NCBI GenBank assembly: GCA_964036315.1
Contig: OZ038487.1
Coordinates: 49,578,659 to 49,642,658 of the forward strand
Length of the DNA stretch: 64,000 nt
DNA from: Acanthosepion esculentum
Taxonomy: Eukaryota > Mollusca > Cephalopoda > Sepiida > Sepiidae
Direction of reading: 5' to 3'
Part shown: positions 10,030 to 21,096 of the stretch, one piece after another
Layout: every line of letters starts with the position of its first letter
How positions within the stretch are numbered: the stretch's first letter is position 1
Notes under the pieces: generated by a model
The model's input: only the letters and a program-made list of their open reading frames with translations
The model's database searches: none
Told to the model about the DNA's origin: nothing
Position numbers and translations under genes: made by a program

Positions 10030-11310
10030 GATGTTTTAAAAATGGCTGGTTTCCTCTATCATTCTAGTAAGACTCCTACTATCCTCTACCTTTACGAGAG
10101 CCAGATCAGGCCAAAAATGGAGTACTACTGCCATATTTGGACAACAGCTGTTCAGTCTTCTATTTTCACTCTCAAAGTGGTCTTGTGGATCATGAATTAC
10201 CTACAGCCTGTTTTCCACAGATGAAAAATTGCAAGCTTCTTGCTACTCTAATTCCATAGAAATTGTTCAGATGAACTACATTCCTTAACTTTCACCAGAT
10301 GTAACTTTCACAGTTAAGACCTGTGTGGCACCATTCTTGGCAAAATTGTGACGAGTTCTGTGATGACGTTCTCAGATTGTTCATCGTTCACTGCACCTGT
10401 GATGACATCCAAGTTTGAGTGTATTTGCATATACACCCAACTCACTTTGTGCACAGGTTTGTCTTCTCAGCCATGATTGCTTTCAACAAAAAGAAATAAA
10501 GAATTTTTTTTCAAGACACTCTGGTTGGGAAGTAGCAACAATACAATTTCTCACTTAAATGTGGGATCCTTCCTTCAGCTTTGAGAGGTGGGCTGCTATC
10601 TTCCTAACTTCACTGGCCTCAGCAACTTCTGATTACTCACTACTGGTCCTTCTGTAACTGGCCGCTGGGCAACTCCGACTCCTCTGGTTACTTACCTTAT
10701 TTCTCTCATGGCTGGACCTACTTTCCTTCTAAACTTCCTGCCTCTCTCTCTGCTTATATGGATAATCCTGGGATCTACCCCCCTCCATGCACAAAGCCAC
10801 ATGGGTGGTTAAATCTTCAAAGGACTACTTTTATGACTATCTAAAATAATTTATAAAATTTTTTTGTTTCCCAATTCAAAGGCAAACTGGAGATATGTAT
10901 CCTGAAACACTAACCCCTAAGTTCACTCAAGATGTACTGGAGTCAAAATTCTTATGAAACTCCAATAAGTGAGTGGACTTAGAAGATAAGGAGATAAATT
11001 CCTTCCTTTTAAAAATGTTTGAGAAATCATATTGTTACAACTGCTATGCCATGTACATTGCAGCATGGACACCCTCATGCCATTCTTAATCCGCTGGTGA
11101 GATGTAGGTTCTGCTCAAAGAACTTCTCATAGAACACTACTTTGTGGAACTGACTCTCAAGAGGGCGTGTCCCTGATCACTACAGTCTTAACCTGTTCAA
11201 GTCTGGGGCTAACTGCTATCTTCACCACATATCTCGATAAACTGTACTTCTTAATCTATCTCAATTGGCTGCTGGGCCTTGTACAAGGGGACCATTATTG
11301 TAAAAAAAAA
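10030..11310 (+). pseudogene. LINE family 2, 3' region, split by a solo-LTR candidate
   Basis: The left part (10030-10323) reads 'KTPTILYLYESQIRPKMEYYC' and continues with the family's 'LWIMNYLQPVF' block. The right part (11040-11310) reads 'LTTVLTCSSLGLTAIFTTYL' and ends 'LLGLVQG'. The family sequence would be continuous if 10324-11039 were removed: 'gttaagacctg' joins 'ctatgccatgtac', equivalent to the undisturbed text in other copies. This shows the middle block is an insertion. Confidence 0.7.
10324..11039 (+). mobile_element. Solo-LTR candidate (716 bp)
   Basis: Starts TGTGGCACC and ends GTTACA (TGT...ACA), with 4-bp flanks 'cctg' (10320-10323) and 'actg' (11040-11043) that differ by one base. 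It interrupts a LINE whose sequence resumes at once. It is richer in C/G than its surroundings and has an AATAAA at 10495-10500. No internal region or second LTR is seen. The orientation is tentative, inferred from the AATAAA. A TGT...ACA boundary plus 4-bp duplication fits Ty3/gypsy-type LTRs. Confidence 0.55.
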
Positions 11311-11450
11311 AAAAATGATAAAAAGAATATACTGAAAGAGAAAAAAAGGAAAAAAAGAAGAGTGAGTAAGAAAAATGAGAGATAACGGTTCAGTCAGAGG
11401 AAAGAAGGAATGAGAGAAGTGAGGAAGTTAAAATAAGAGTAGGGAGATAA
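11290..11450. repeat. A/GA-rich tract
   Basis: Poly-A and GA-rich sequence following the LINE family 2 3' end, perhaps an expanded tail. Confidence 0.7.
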
Positions 11451-11454
11451 AGAT

Positions 11455-11800
11455 TGATTAATTTTCTATGGCTTATCAACCCTTTGTAGGTTATTTAAAG
11501 CCAGAAAATATTGTTTCAGATTGCTAGAATTTTCTTTTCAGATACTAATTAACCCATAGCTGGAGGTGAAAGAACTGGATTCATCTCTTTCCCAAGGGTA
11601 TTTGTGCATAAGTGAATATAAAAAAAACCCAATGGGAATTGGAACTTTGCTCGCAGATTCTGAGCCATTATCCATTATGCTTTCAAGCTTACAGCACCTG
11701 GTATTCTCAAACAGTCAACCTTATGGTTACTGACCAGGTTGTATGTTGCTTAACTTTGGTGATCATATTGGAACCAGTGTTTCAATTTGATGTGGATGTA
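11455..11800 (-). repeat. 5S-tRNA composite SINE (SINE-A)
   Basis: Minus strand. The 5S-like head (about 11691-11800) contains 'aaagttaagcaacatacaac', 'ctggtcagtaacc' and 'gagaataccaggtgctgtaa', matching the 3' half of 5S rRNA. It is followed by the tRNA-related body and the tail 'ggctttaaataacc', 'gggttgataagccat'. Confidence 0.8.
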
Positions 11801-11959
11801 GGCTTAGAGAGAAAAAGAGGGAAATAAAAGAAATTATTATTAACAGTAAAAGGTAGAGAGATGTGTGTAGAAAGGCAAAGGAAAAAAAGGGGTATATTGG
11901 AGGAGAGAAAAAGAAACATGTGAGAAGTATACCTGACCATAGTTTGATTCTGCTTCTTT

Positions 11960-13010
11960 TTTTTCTTTTTTTTAAATCAATGTATTGCAAGAAGAAAGAA
12001 TGCATCGTTGTTAGCAAAAGTGACAGCCCAATATGTAAATTACAAATTGTAGATACCAAAATCAAACAAATGCAACAATGTAAATATCTGGTAAGTGTTT
12101 TAACAGAGGACTAAATATGTGACACCAAATCTGAAGACACATTGGGACAGCAAAAGATGGCTTTCAAAAGCAAAGCATTGTATTAAGAAATAGGTAAATT
12201 TCATTAAAAACAAAGATAAGAGTACTGAACTGTCATTTAATATCAGTTCTCTTATATGGAGGTGAATGCTGGACAGTCTTCTCAAAGAGGAAGAAGATAC
12301 TTGAAGCAACAAAAATGTGGTTATACAGAAGGATGCTAAGAATAACAAAGTTTTAGAGAAAATGGTAACAAAAAGGGCACTTATACTTAAGATCAAAAAG
12401 AGATCATTTCTTTATTTGTTTAACAGCATATCAACTCTTTATCAGTCATTTAATACCAAAATTAAATTTTCTTGGAAGCTTAAGTAATTTTTTCTTTTAC
12501 AAAAATCTGTTGCTGGTAATTTATTCTTTTATTTTTTTAAATATATACTTTCAGTTTTTTTACCCTTGTTTGGGGGGTTCACTATTTGCCCTTAGCTGGA
12601 ACCCTAACAGGTGCTACACCACCCTGTGTCAGGGTAGACCTGGGAACAGCAGCAATTAAGTGGTGGTTCCACACTCCTCAAAACCTTCCAATCAGATGCC
12701 TTGCTGCTGGATGTAGTTTATCATCATACCCAGGACAAAGAAAGAGTTGAAATGTATAGGGTACTTAATGAGGAAAAGCTAATGGGAAATTTGATACTTA
12801 CAGGGCATATTGAAGGCAAGAGGAGCAGAGAAAAATAATCCATGACTGACCCAACCAGTTTGCATAAATGGATAGAAGAACAAGATTTAGGAGAGACAAC
12901 AAAAGGACAAAATTTATTAGGAGCTACAAAGGATGGAAAATAGTGAAGAGCCATGATCGCCAATGTCCTGAAGTGATATATCATATAGACGATTCATACT
13001 GATACTGGAT
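11960..13010 (+). pseudogene. RTE-type LINE 3' ORF, split by SINE-C
   Basis: The left part (11960-12395) encodes 'CIVVSKSDSPICKLQIVDTKIKQ' and later 'ENGNKKGTYT'. The right part (12736-13010) resumes with 'MGNLILTGHIEGKRS' and 'LLGATKDGK'. In intact relatives these segments are adjacent. The intervening 12405-12735 is a SINE-C insertion. Several frameshifts show the copy was already dead or has since decayed. Confidence 0.75.
12405..12735 (-). mobile_element. SINE-C copy inside an RTE LINE
   Basis: Minus-strand sense: head 'gtcctgggtatgatgataaa', body 'ggtctaccctgacacagggt', 'gctaagggcaaatag', and tail 'ggtattaaatgac...gagttgatatgctgttaaac'. The flanks 'aaaaagaga' and 'agaaagag' look like an imperfect target duplication within the LINE. 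Confidence 0.75.
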
Positions 13011-13164
13011 TAATAGCTATCTGTGTACTCTTGAAAACTCAAAGGGTTTTCTAATAATGTTCATCTGCTACTTAATTAGAATACAAGACTTAAAATCTTT
13101 CCTACTTAACATGATACTTTATTTCAATCCAATACTTCATCAGCTTCTCTATATGGATCTGTGT

Positions 13165-13568
13165 GTAGTGGGGAACGTGTTTGGCTTGATTGGTTGATTT
13201 TGTTTAGTGGCATACAGATTATTTAATACTGAAATCTATATATCTTGAATGCAATTGTATGTCTTCAAGTAAATATTTTTTAACAGAATTGGATGCTTTG
13301 AACTACAGATAAAATGTATTGTTGCTCATTATATTATAAATAGGTATTGTTGATCATTTAACCATAAATAGGTATTTTTATACATTCATAGTGTTTTGTT
13401 TTTGTGGGTTTTACTATTTGCCCATACCTGGGACCATAACAGGTACTACCATCCCAAGTCAGAGTGGACATAGGAACAACAGCAATTACCAGGTGGTTCC
13501 ATGCTCCTCAAAAACTCCTGATCAGAGGCTTAGCTGCCAGATGTAGTTTATCATCATACCCAGTACTA
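13165..13568 (-). mobile_element. SINE-C copy
   Basis: Same layout as 4456-4844. The minus-strand head is 'tgggtatgatgataaactac', and the tail end on the left reads 'gtttagtggcatacagatta' (plus). The flanks 'tagtggggaacgtg' and 'tagtgtgcatgtg' may be a decayed target duplication. Confidence 0.65.
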
Positions 13569-13569
13569 G

Positions 13570-14570
13570 TGTGCATGTGAAGTGGGCCCTGTCACTTCTG
13601 ATCTGAATGGGGTCCTTACATACTTGATCTGGAAGACCCTCAAACTCCTCTCTATAGTGGTCATTTATATAACTCTCTAATCCTTGTCATTCCCATGCTT
13701 CTAAAATCAGATGCAGATGTGAAGTTATTTCAGCAACCAGGAGTAGCCTTGAGTCAACCTTGCACTTGGCCTGATGGAAATTAAGCGCATTTTGTCCAAT
13801 GAAATAGTAATCACTTTAGCTTTCAGTAATAAATAAAGCCTACTAACTTATAGTGGAAGCGTGCAGAGAACTTTTCATAGAAACACTCTCTTGAAAAAGT
13901 AGCAAAAGTCCATATCTAGTCTTGTCAACCATTGTGCTATAAATTCTGTACTAAATAACCAGAATTGTCATTATAATATAAAAGGCCGCACAACAGATTA
14001 TAAACAAAATTACCACAAATATCAAATTATTAAGAGAAATAGAATATGAAGAAATAGCAAGAGATGAAACACTAAGTGAAAGAACAGAAAGTAAAAAGAT
14101 GAAAGAGTAAGAAAAGCTAATTTTCTGAAGTGATTTTTTATAAACATTTCCACTTTATTATTTTTCCATTGAGAATAAAACAGACAGCTTGTGGTTCAAG
14201 AATGCATTCTATATACACCCTGCTTGTGCCACATCATGTGGAGGGGCTTATTTTAATTATGACATCACTGCACCAATGATGAACAGGTTTCCCTCCAGGT
14301 AAGAAGATTAAAAGAAACAACTGGGTGACAATCACAAGTATGAAGCTCTGTAGTCTACCTTTCAAGATGACATTTTCTTATGTAAACTTTGTTTCACCTC
14401 AACGAGTGTTTAATGCAGTATAAACTCCTCAGGAGTTTCAGCAAGGAATGTGTAAAAAGATATTAAATCTGAACAGTTTACAAAAATAAATTTTCAATTC
14501 CTTTCACTATTAATTTTGGATATTTTTCTTATTTATATATAGATTTTTGTCCTCATATTTTTTTTGTCAT
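13570..14570. other. No gene seen
   Basis: No recognised family. 14205-14290 is slightly GC-richer and ends in a consensus-like donor 'ccag|gtaag' (14296-14304), but no acceptor or coding frame accompanies it. Confidence 0.4.
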
Positions 14571-15035
14571 TGTGACCTTCAGCCTTCCACAGGTGCTTGT
14601 CAACCTGGTTAACCTTCAAGGAATTTTGGATAAAGTGAATTCCTCATCCCAGAAATTCAAACAAAAATTAGAATATTTATTTCTCAAGAATTTTTTTTTT
14701 TTCTTCACTATGGTACTTAGCCTTTATGAATATAAGCGCCGCAATCGACTGGCATCAAGATCTCATCAATTTACAGTTGAGCTGGCTAGATGTAACTATA
14801 AATTCCATGCTACCAGTTTCTTTCCTTGATTGTGGAACTCCCTCCTGGCTCCATGCTTTCCAGCCAACTTTAATCTGAAAAATTTTTATGTGCAATCTCA
14901 ATCACTATCTTCCTGATTACTCTTTCTGCTCATTATTTATGTTTCCGTTCCTAATTCTTCCATACCCTGTAGAGCCCCTTGTATCTTAGTAGCTTTACCG
15001 CCTTGCATGGGGGGGGGGATATTGATTAAAAAGAA
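14571..15035 (+). pseudogene. LINE family 3, 3' end
   Basis: Frame readings 'LSLYEYKRRNRLASRSHQFT' and 'VELARCNYKFHATSFFP' (14707-14829) are the best-preserved example of the family block, followed by 'WNSLLAPCFPANFNLKNF' after a stop. The 3' tail is poly-A after a G10 run (15009-15018). Poly-T at 14689-14702 breaks the upstream frame. Confidence 0.75.
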
Positions 15036-15177
15036 AAAAAAAAAGAGTACCTCTTGTGAGGATGTACAGTTGGTGTAACAGTGGCTCAGAAAGCAAAATT
15101 AGTGAAAGGGTTTCAATTCTGGCCAAGTTTGCCGCATTCACTTTTGCAGAAATACCTTTTAGAATGCTATGAATAAA

Positions 15178-15330
15178 AAGACTGGGCTGTCTAGCCTTGG
15201 TCAGCAAGCAATCTAGGAGAAGGACAACTCTGAATTCAAATCCCAGATAGTGTGCTAATGGGCAGATAGAAGCTATTCAGCCTCGGTCAGTAAATCATCT
15301 AGAGATGACTTAAATGAAAAGAAACACCTC
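15178..15330 (+). repeat. SINE-D variant fragment
   Basis: 'agactgggctgtctagcctt', 'caactctgaattcaaatccc' and a second related stretch match 29565-29635. Truncated at both ends. Confidence 0.45.
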
Positions 15331-15506
15331 TTCCAGCACCTGTGCTGGCCCCTAAAAAGTACAATGACTGAAATTCTTTAATCTACTGTGTTGGAGATAA
15401 TCATCTTTTGCTTTTATCTGTTGTTAGGTATTAGATCGCATTAATCACCCAGTTTTCAGGCTTTGTGCACTGGAGGGTTAATTAAAAATAAAGTTGACAT
15501 TATTAA

Positions 15507-15775
15507 CCCTAGAACACTAACCATCAATTAAAGTTACACCGCTACTAACCATGGGTATATCATACCCGATTTTGAAAATATCAAAAAAAAATATTAAATA
15601 TAAATCTTTATTTGAAATATTTTACATGGAGGCACTTCAAACTTTGTACTTTGAGTTAACATTGATAGGAACTGAAAAACATTATTTAGGTAAAAATATC
15701 AGGTGCTGAAAATTGTAATTAAAAAATAGGAAAATTTGCACTTAGTACTATATACCTATGGTTAGTGTTCTAGGG
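15507..15775. mobile_element. piggyBac-type MITE, 269 bp, TTAA-flanked
   Basis: The ends are CCCTAGAACACTAACCAT and its inverted copy (ATGGTTAGTGTTCTAGGG), flanked on both sides by TTAA (15503-15506, 15776-15779). The CCC/GGG ends and the exact TTAA duplication are diagnostic of the piggyBac superfamily. There is no transposase, so it is non-autonomous. Near the left end 'gggtatatcataccc' forms a small inner palindrome. Confidence 0.92.
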
Positions 15776-15779
15776 TTAA

Positions 15780-16210
15780 TCTTTCCTTTTGTGTCAAATA
15801 TCACCTGGGTAGTTCATCATAAGCTGAAAAAATTACTTAAGACCTGATTTTAAGTGGCATTTTTTTTTTTTTTAAATCATTCTATATGCAATTCTTTGCT
15901 GTAAAACTCATCCTATATAGATTGGTGTAAAAAAAATCACCCTATATAGATTCTTTGGGGTAAGAGTCATCTGATAAATGTTTGTTTTTTAAATTAAAAA
16001 TGACAGGATAAAATTCAGTAACAGAAAAGGGTAGTATACCTAAAATAATTGCTAAGTTTCATCAATTTACCCAAGAAAAAAAAACAAAAAACAGTGAGAG
16101 TGATGGCCTTATTATTACAATGATGCAGCAAAAAATCTTTTTACCAAGATCAAAAGGTATTATGTGAGATGTTTCTATTAGAAATAACAAACATGTTACA
16201 TTTAATAAGA
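15780..16210. other. No gene seen
   Basis: AT-rich. A short duplicated motif 'atcaccctatataga' / 'catcctatatagatt' occurs at 15909-15950; nothing else is recognised. Confidence 0.4.
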
Positions 16211-16217
16211 ATTCTTC

Positions 16218-16400
16218 TTCTGCGTCATGTCTCTTCAGAACGTAGGCAATCATTTCTGCAACTTCATTTCAGCTCTGAGCAATGTTTATCTTTTTACTAT
16301 GCCTCCCAGTCTCTGTTGGCCATCCATTTACACAAACTCATTATGTAGGTTACTCTCTGCTTTCTTCTATCCCACTTGCTCTCAATATGTCCTGTAAGTG
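16218..16400 (-). pseudogene. RTE-type LINE fragment, cut by SINE-A
   Basis: Minus strand, parallel to 26395-26580: the region encoding degenerate 'MAEQG' and 'WRAMIANVLK' readings. It stops abruptly where the 5S-headed SINE begins. Confidence 0.55.
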
Positions 16401-16404
16401 TTAA

Positions 16405-16745
16405 ATTAGGCTTACATTCAAACACTGGAAGTTAAGCAATTTCGAGCCTGGTCAGTACCTAGATGGGTGACCGCAAGGTGATGTAAGCTTGGATGTGCAG
16501 GCGATGCAATAGATAATGAGAGAATTTAAACACAGAGAGCAGAGTTTCAACTCCAGTTGTGTTCATTGTATTTATTTATGCACAAATACTCTTGGAAAAT
16601 TTATGAATCCACTCCTTCTCCCCACCTATGGGTTAAGTTGTAAGACATCAGTGAACCATTATTATCTCCAAAAAAATCTTACAATCAAAAAATATTTTCT
16701 GGCTTTAAATAACCCACAAAAGGTAGATAAGCCGTAAAACACGAA
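16405..16745 (+). repeat. 5S-tRNA composite SINE (SINE-A), 5S part internally deleted
   Basis: Plus strand. 'ggcttacattcaaacactgg' then 'aagttaagcaatttcgagcc', 'tggtcagtacctagatgggt', 'gaccgc' reproduces the 5S rRNA order but lacks the 5S segment between the two. The tRNA-like body (B-box-like 'gagtttcaactcc') and the tail 'ctttaaataacc...ttgataagcc'-like end follow. Confidence 0.85.
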
Positions 16746-16834
16746 TCAATCAACTGAAATATCCGGAAGAGGCATGGCACATGAAACTAGAACAATCTAC
16801 TCCAGTGGATGAAACAAAGGGCTTGATTTGAAAT

Positions 16835-17225
16835 TCCAATCACCTGAAAATGGCTGGAGCATGCAACATCTGAAATGTCATGAATATGACAACAAAGATG
16901 AGGACAACAATCCTCATTACAGTTACAATACCTCATTTCAGAAATATAGACAGATCCTGAAGAAGACTGGAGCCTTCAACAGCCAAAACATTGTGAATAT
17001 GGCAATAAAGATAAGGACAACAGTCCAAACAAGGTAAATAGTGTAAATAGTTACAATATCTCATCTCAGAAATATAGACAGATCCTGAAGAACACAGGAG
17101 CACACAACAGCCAAAATGTTGTGAATATGGCAATAAAGATGAGGACAACAGTCCAAATAATATAAATAATTACAATAACAAATCTCAGAAATATAGACAG
17201 ATACTGAATTGTATAAGGTGAAGAT
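16835..17225 (+). repeat. Tandem repeat, about 3 units of 120-130 bp
   Basis: The phrase 'agaaatatagacagat' recurs at about 16938, 17068 and 17190, with 'aacaaagatgaggacaac'-type text between. Similar single units appear at 47700-47805 and 58500-58590, so the unit is dispersed as well as tandem. Confidence 0.8.
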
Positions 17226-17344
17226 TTATTGAAAAATGTCTCATGAAATATGTTTTTTGTCAATAAGACTTTTTTTTTTTGTAATTGTTTGTTATAAAAA
17301 CATGAAAAAAAACTAATGTTTTCATACATGATAATCGTTCTGAT

Positions 17345-17770
17345 GATCTTTCCTCTTTGGTTACCATGACTTCCTACCACTGTAAAGTTGCTTCCCTCTG
17401 CCTTTTCTATAAATACATTCATGGTAATTGTTCAAATGAGCTCTTTACTATGGCACCTGAACTTTATGAATTTAAGTGCAGTACTAGATTGGCGGCTAGG
17501 TCTCATCATTTTGCAGTTGAAATGGTTAGATGTAACCATATGTTCTATGCTAACAGTTTCTTCTCTTGCCCTTCTTGCTTGTGGAAATCTCTTCCAGACT
17601 GTTGCTTTCCAGTCAAAAATTTAAATGCAATGTCAATCTTTATATCTAATCTTTTACTGTTTTATCACCATAATATTTCCTTTTTTTTTATTTTGTCACA
17701 CACAGTAACTACTATGTGTTTTAGTGGCTTTATTGCTTTGCTTGTGGTAAAATGGATTTCTTTATTGTAG
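17345..17770 (+). pseudogene. LINE family 3, 3' end, longest open copy
   Basis: An open frame at 17357-17770 reads 'KVASLCLFYKYIHGNCSNEL', 'APELYEFKCSTRLAARSHHF' and 'MVRCNHMFYANSFFSC', the C-terminal region of a Jockey/CR1-group reverse transcriptase ORF, with 'LWKSLPDCCF' in place of the usual 'LWNSLP'. It lacks the RT catalytic core, so it cannot be functional. Ends near the family 3' tail. Confidence 0.8.
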
Positions 17771-17779
17771 CAACAAATG

Positions 17780-18900
17780 TATTCTTAGTAAACGTATACA
17801 CAAATTTATCTGAGGGAGTTAAAGTTTTTAATAGCACTATTAGTTTGTATGAACATGCATTTTGTTATATATATGTAACTTTTATCGTGTATTCCATATT
17901 TTATTTGTTTCTTATCATTCCAGCCCAGGGAAGAAGTGTTGGGTGGAATGTCAAGACTGCTGCAGCTGCCTTTGTTGTTTTTATTTTCAGAAAAAAAAAA
18001 TCTTGCCAAGGAAAGTGCTACCCAAGAAGTCAAGCATCTCATCCACCCTGCTACCCCTATTGCTGTAACTTACTAAAACTAACTCAATCTGAACCAAACT
18101 AGGTCTAGAATTAACTATGAACAGACACAGGTGAGACAGTTTACCTAGATGGGAGTGGAAAGCGAGTTAAAATGGTATCAGAAAAAAGGTGGGGAGAAGG
18201 AATATAGATGGAGATGTTGGTGGGTGGGTGGTGGGTTAAAATAGAAGGTTGAAAAATTGTAAATGATTAAAGGAAAGGTTAAGCAAAATAAGAGTAAAGT
18301 AAAAGGAAAGAAAAAAGAAAAAAAAAATGATAAAGAAGGAAAACGTGGACAAAACGAAGAAAGAAAATTAGAGAACAGGTGAAATTATTGAAGAAAGAAA
18401 GAAAGAAAAGTCTAAGAAAGCTTTCAGCAATTATAGAATAAGTAAAACCAGAGAAAACGGTAGAAAAACAAAAAATGCGATGATGGGTGAGTGTCAAGAA
18501 ATCTATTCTATAGTATAAAAAAAAATAATGTGATACTATATATTTATCAGTCATACAGCCTGATCTCCCCTTCTTTTTATTGAGATATCCCATTGTTTAA
18601 AAAAACAAGCATTATTTGACTTCAATGGACTTCATGTTAACAAGGAGTAAAAAGAGATCAAGTTGCTAGTATGTTAGATTTTATTTCTTTTCGGCTAGCT
18701 TTTGGATTTTTTTAAAATTTTAATGATTAAAAAGAATTTTTTCTGACATGCATTGAGAATTAAGTATACACCCGAATGCTAGTTTACTCATGTTAAAAAA
18801 AATATCTAACAAGTTTGATCACAAAATCACTTAAATATTTCCATCATTTTTTGATGCTACATGTAAAAACTAATAACAAATAAAAAGGAACTTAATTGCA
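17780..18900. other. No gene seen; purine-rich middle
   Basis: 18170-18480 is GA/A-rich low complexity (source of a Phe-rich minus-strand frame). 17920-18110 is more mixed in composition and has an open frame, but I see no motif or convincing splice pair. Confidence 0.4.
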
Positions 18901-18909
18901 AGAACTCAA

Positions 18910-19640
18910 TACAAATGGTTGTCAGCAAAAGGGACTGCCGAACATGCAAATTACAAATTGGGGATACCAAAATCAAACAAACAGAACAATTTAAATACTT
19001 GGGCAGAACGTGTTATACTGAAATCCAAAGGTACATTGGGATAGCAAAAGATGCCTTTCAAAAGCAAAGCAAAGCATTAAGAAACTGGAAGATTTCCTTA
19101 AAAACAAAGAAAAAGAGTACTAAATTAATGTAATTATCAATGAATGAATACTGGTGAATCTCCTCATAGATAAAGAAAAGACTTGAAACAACAGAAATGT
19201 GGTTCTATAGAAGGATGATGAGAAAACTGTTGACAGAACATGTGAGCAATGACATTAGTTTTAGAGAAAATGAAAACAAAAAGGACACTTATATTTATCA
19301 GAAAAGTGAAATGTCTAGGGCACATAAAAATGAAAGTGGTCTTGGGAAATGTGTTACAGACAGGAAAGTTTGAAGGCAAGAGGAGCAGAAGAAAACCTGC
19401 CTATTGAACTTGAGTAAGTGGATTTAGTAAAAAGACAAAATTTATTAAGAGTTACAAAGGAAAAAAAAAACAGAAAGCAATTAGGTCGGATTGGTAGGAG
19501 AAAAAAAGAAATAAAGAAAAGATAGAGAAAATAATATTGAGACGGCAAAGCATCTGAAGATAGAAAATTTGAAACATTTTGGGTAACATGGGCAATACTG
19601 AAATTCTTAGAATGCACAAAAAATCTTTGAAATGGTAATG
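18910..19640 (+). pseudogene. RTE-type LINE, 3' ORF region
   Basis: 18915-19133 reads 'MVVSKRDCRTCKLQIGDTKI', 'KQTEQFKYLG' and 'GIAKDAFQKQSKALRNWKIS', a conserved block of RTE ORFs after the RT core. Downstream the C-terminal block continues in other frames to about 19640. 5'-truncated and frameshifted. Confidence 0.75.
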
Positions 19641-19689
19641 CTACCTATATATCCAAATAAAACTAGATGGACCTGGGGAATTTCTTTTT

Positions 19690-20160
19690 ACAATAATGTT
19701 CACTCTGTACAAGGCCCAAGAGCCACTCAAAGTAGAGGGTTATAGAGCAAGAGGCACACTTTATATGGATATTTGTGGAAGATAACAGTTAACCCTAGAC
19801 TCAAACAGGCTAAGATTATAGTGATAAGGGAAGCAACCTCTTGGGAGTCAGTTCCACAAAATTGCAGTTCATGGTAAGAAGCTGTTCAAGTCGAACTTAC
19901 AGATCACCAAAATGAATATGAAGGAAATGAAGGTGGTTTGCTGCACTGTACATGGCATGGTGGGTCTTAGCTGTGAAGGTTAGTACTGGTGGAACTAATG
20001 AATATAGTTCATCTGGCCATTTTCCAAGGAAATAGTGATAGATGAAACATTGCAAACCTCTCACTACTCTATGTGAAAGGGGTTGAAGATTGGAAAATAA
20101 TTCATCACCTACAAGGATACAAGAACACATTTTGGATTTTTATTGAGACTGGAAAGTGAT
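19690..20160 (-). pseudogene. LINE family 2, 3' region
   Basis: Minus strand 20130-19897 reads 'VRGLQCFIYHYFLGKWPDEL' and 'YSLVPPVLTFTAKTHHAMYS', then loses frame before 'LLCGTDSQEVASL'. The 3' terminus 'actctgtacaaggcccaaga' (19709-19728 on plus) is typical for the family. Confidence 0.75.
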
Positions 20161-20209
20161 AACAGGGTAATTCCTGCCAATATATAGCAGCAATAGTTCA
20201 TACATTCCA

Positions 20210-20510
20210 CATCTGCTGACAATTAAGATTATCCATTATTTCATGCCTCTGCTCTTCACATTCTCTTCCTTATCCCACAAACTAGACCAATGGAAATTCC
20301 ATGAGTGTTGACAAATATGTTTATCCATTATGGCTCTGCTCTTCTCTCTTCTGTTGCCTGTATCTTCACATTCTCTGCCTTATCCCACAAACTAGACCAG
20401 CAGAAATTCTATGAGTGTTAACAACTAAGATTATCCATTATCTCTTTCCTCTGCTCTTCTCTCACTGATTGCCTGTATCTTCTCATTCTCTCCCTTATCC
20501 TTACCAATTT
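20210..20510. repeat. Tandem repeat, about 2.5 units of ~125 bp
   Basis: 'gattatccattat', 'tctgctctt' and 'cttatcccacaaactagacc' recur in order at about 20227, 20320 and 20430. Not seen elsewhere in the window. Confidence 0.75.
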
Positions 20511-20549
20511 TTACTACCTTGTCTATGTCTTTATCTAAATGTACATAAA

Positions 20550-21090
20550 CAAATTATTTTCATATGGGGGGGGGGGTGGAATAAAGAATAATTTCTACTG
20601 CATCCTTTTCTCTTATCTTTCTTTTGATCTATCTGTTCATAAAGAATTTCAATGTATCACAATTTTATGTCTTTCCATCCCGGTTTGCTTTTCAATCTTC
20701 CATTCATTGTCTCTTGATATTCAGCCAGCAAACCTGCCTCTCTGTCATTCTTTCATCTTCATCCTTCTCTCTCTCAGACATACACACACATATATATATA
20801 TATGTACACACACAATTTTTCTTTTCATATTTCTCTAGCTTTCTTACATCATATATTTCCTTATTCACACAAACATTTTCCCCCTCTCTTCTTCTCCCTT
20901 GTTTATAGCAATTCTTTATTATAAAAAAAGATTTCTCAATTATAAAGTAACTGATTCCAGTTCAGAAGACCAGGAATCAAGCACAGGCACTACACTCTGA
21001 TCCTAGATGATGTTATGGCTGTAGATACAAACAAATAGAATAATTCTATAGATAATAATAAAAGATATATGAACATGATTATTTTTTTTT
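20550..21090. repeat. G11 run, pyrimidine-rich DNA, (CA)/(TA) microsatellite
   Basis: G11 at 20566-20576, pyrimidine-rich DNA to 20770, then (CA)n(TA)n(CA)n at 20780-20815. The two open frames here are translations of pyrimidine tracts. Confidence 0.75.
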
Positions 21091-21096
21091 TTTGAT

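Noticed and set aside
14205..14304. Exon ending at 'ccag|gtaag'
   Set aside because: Good donor but no acceptor upstream and no sustained open frame.
17752..18102. 116-codon ORF, possible exon
   Set aside because: Begins in the LINE family 3 tail and crosses poly-A; no conserved motif and only weak splice-like sites.
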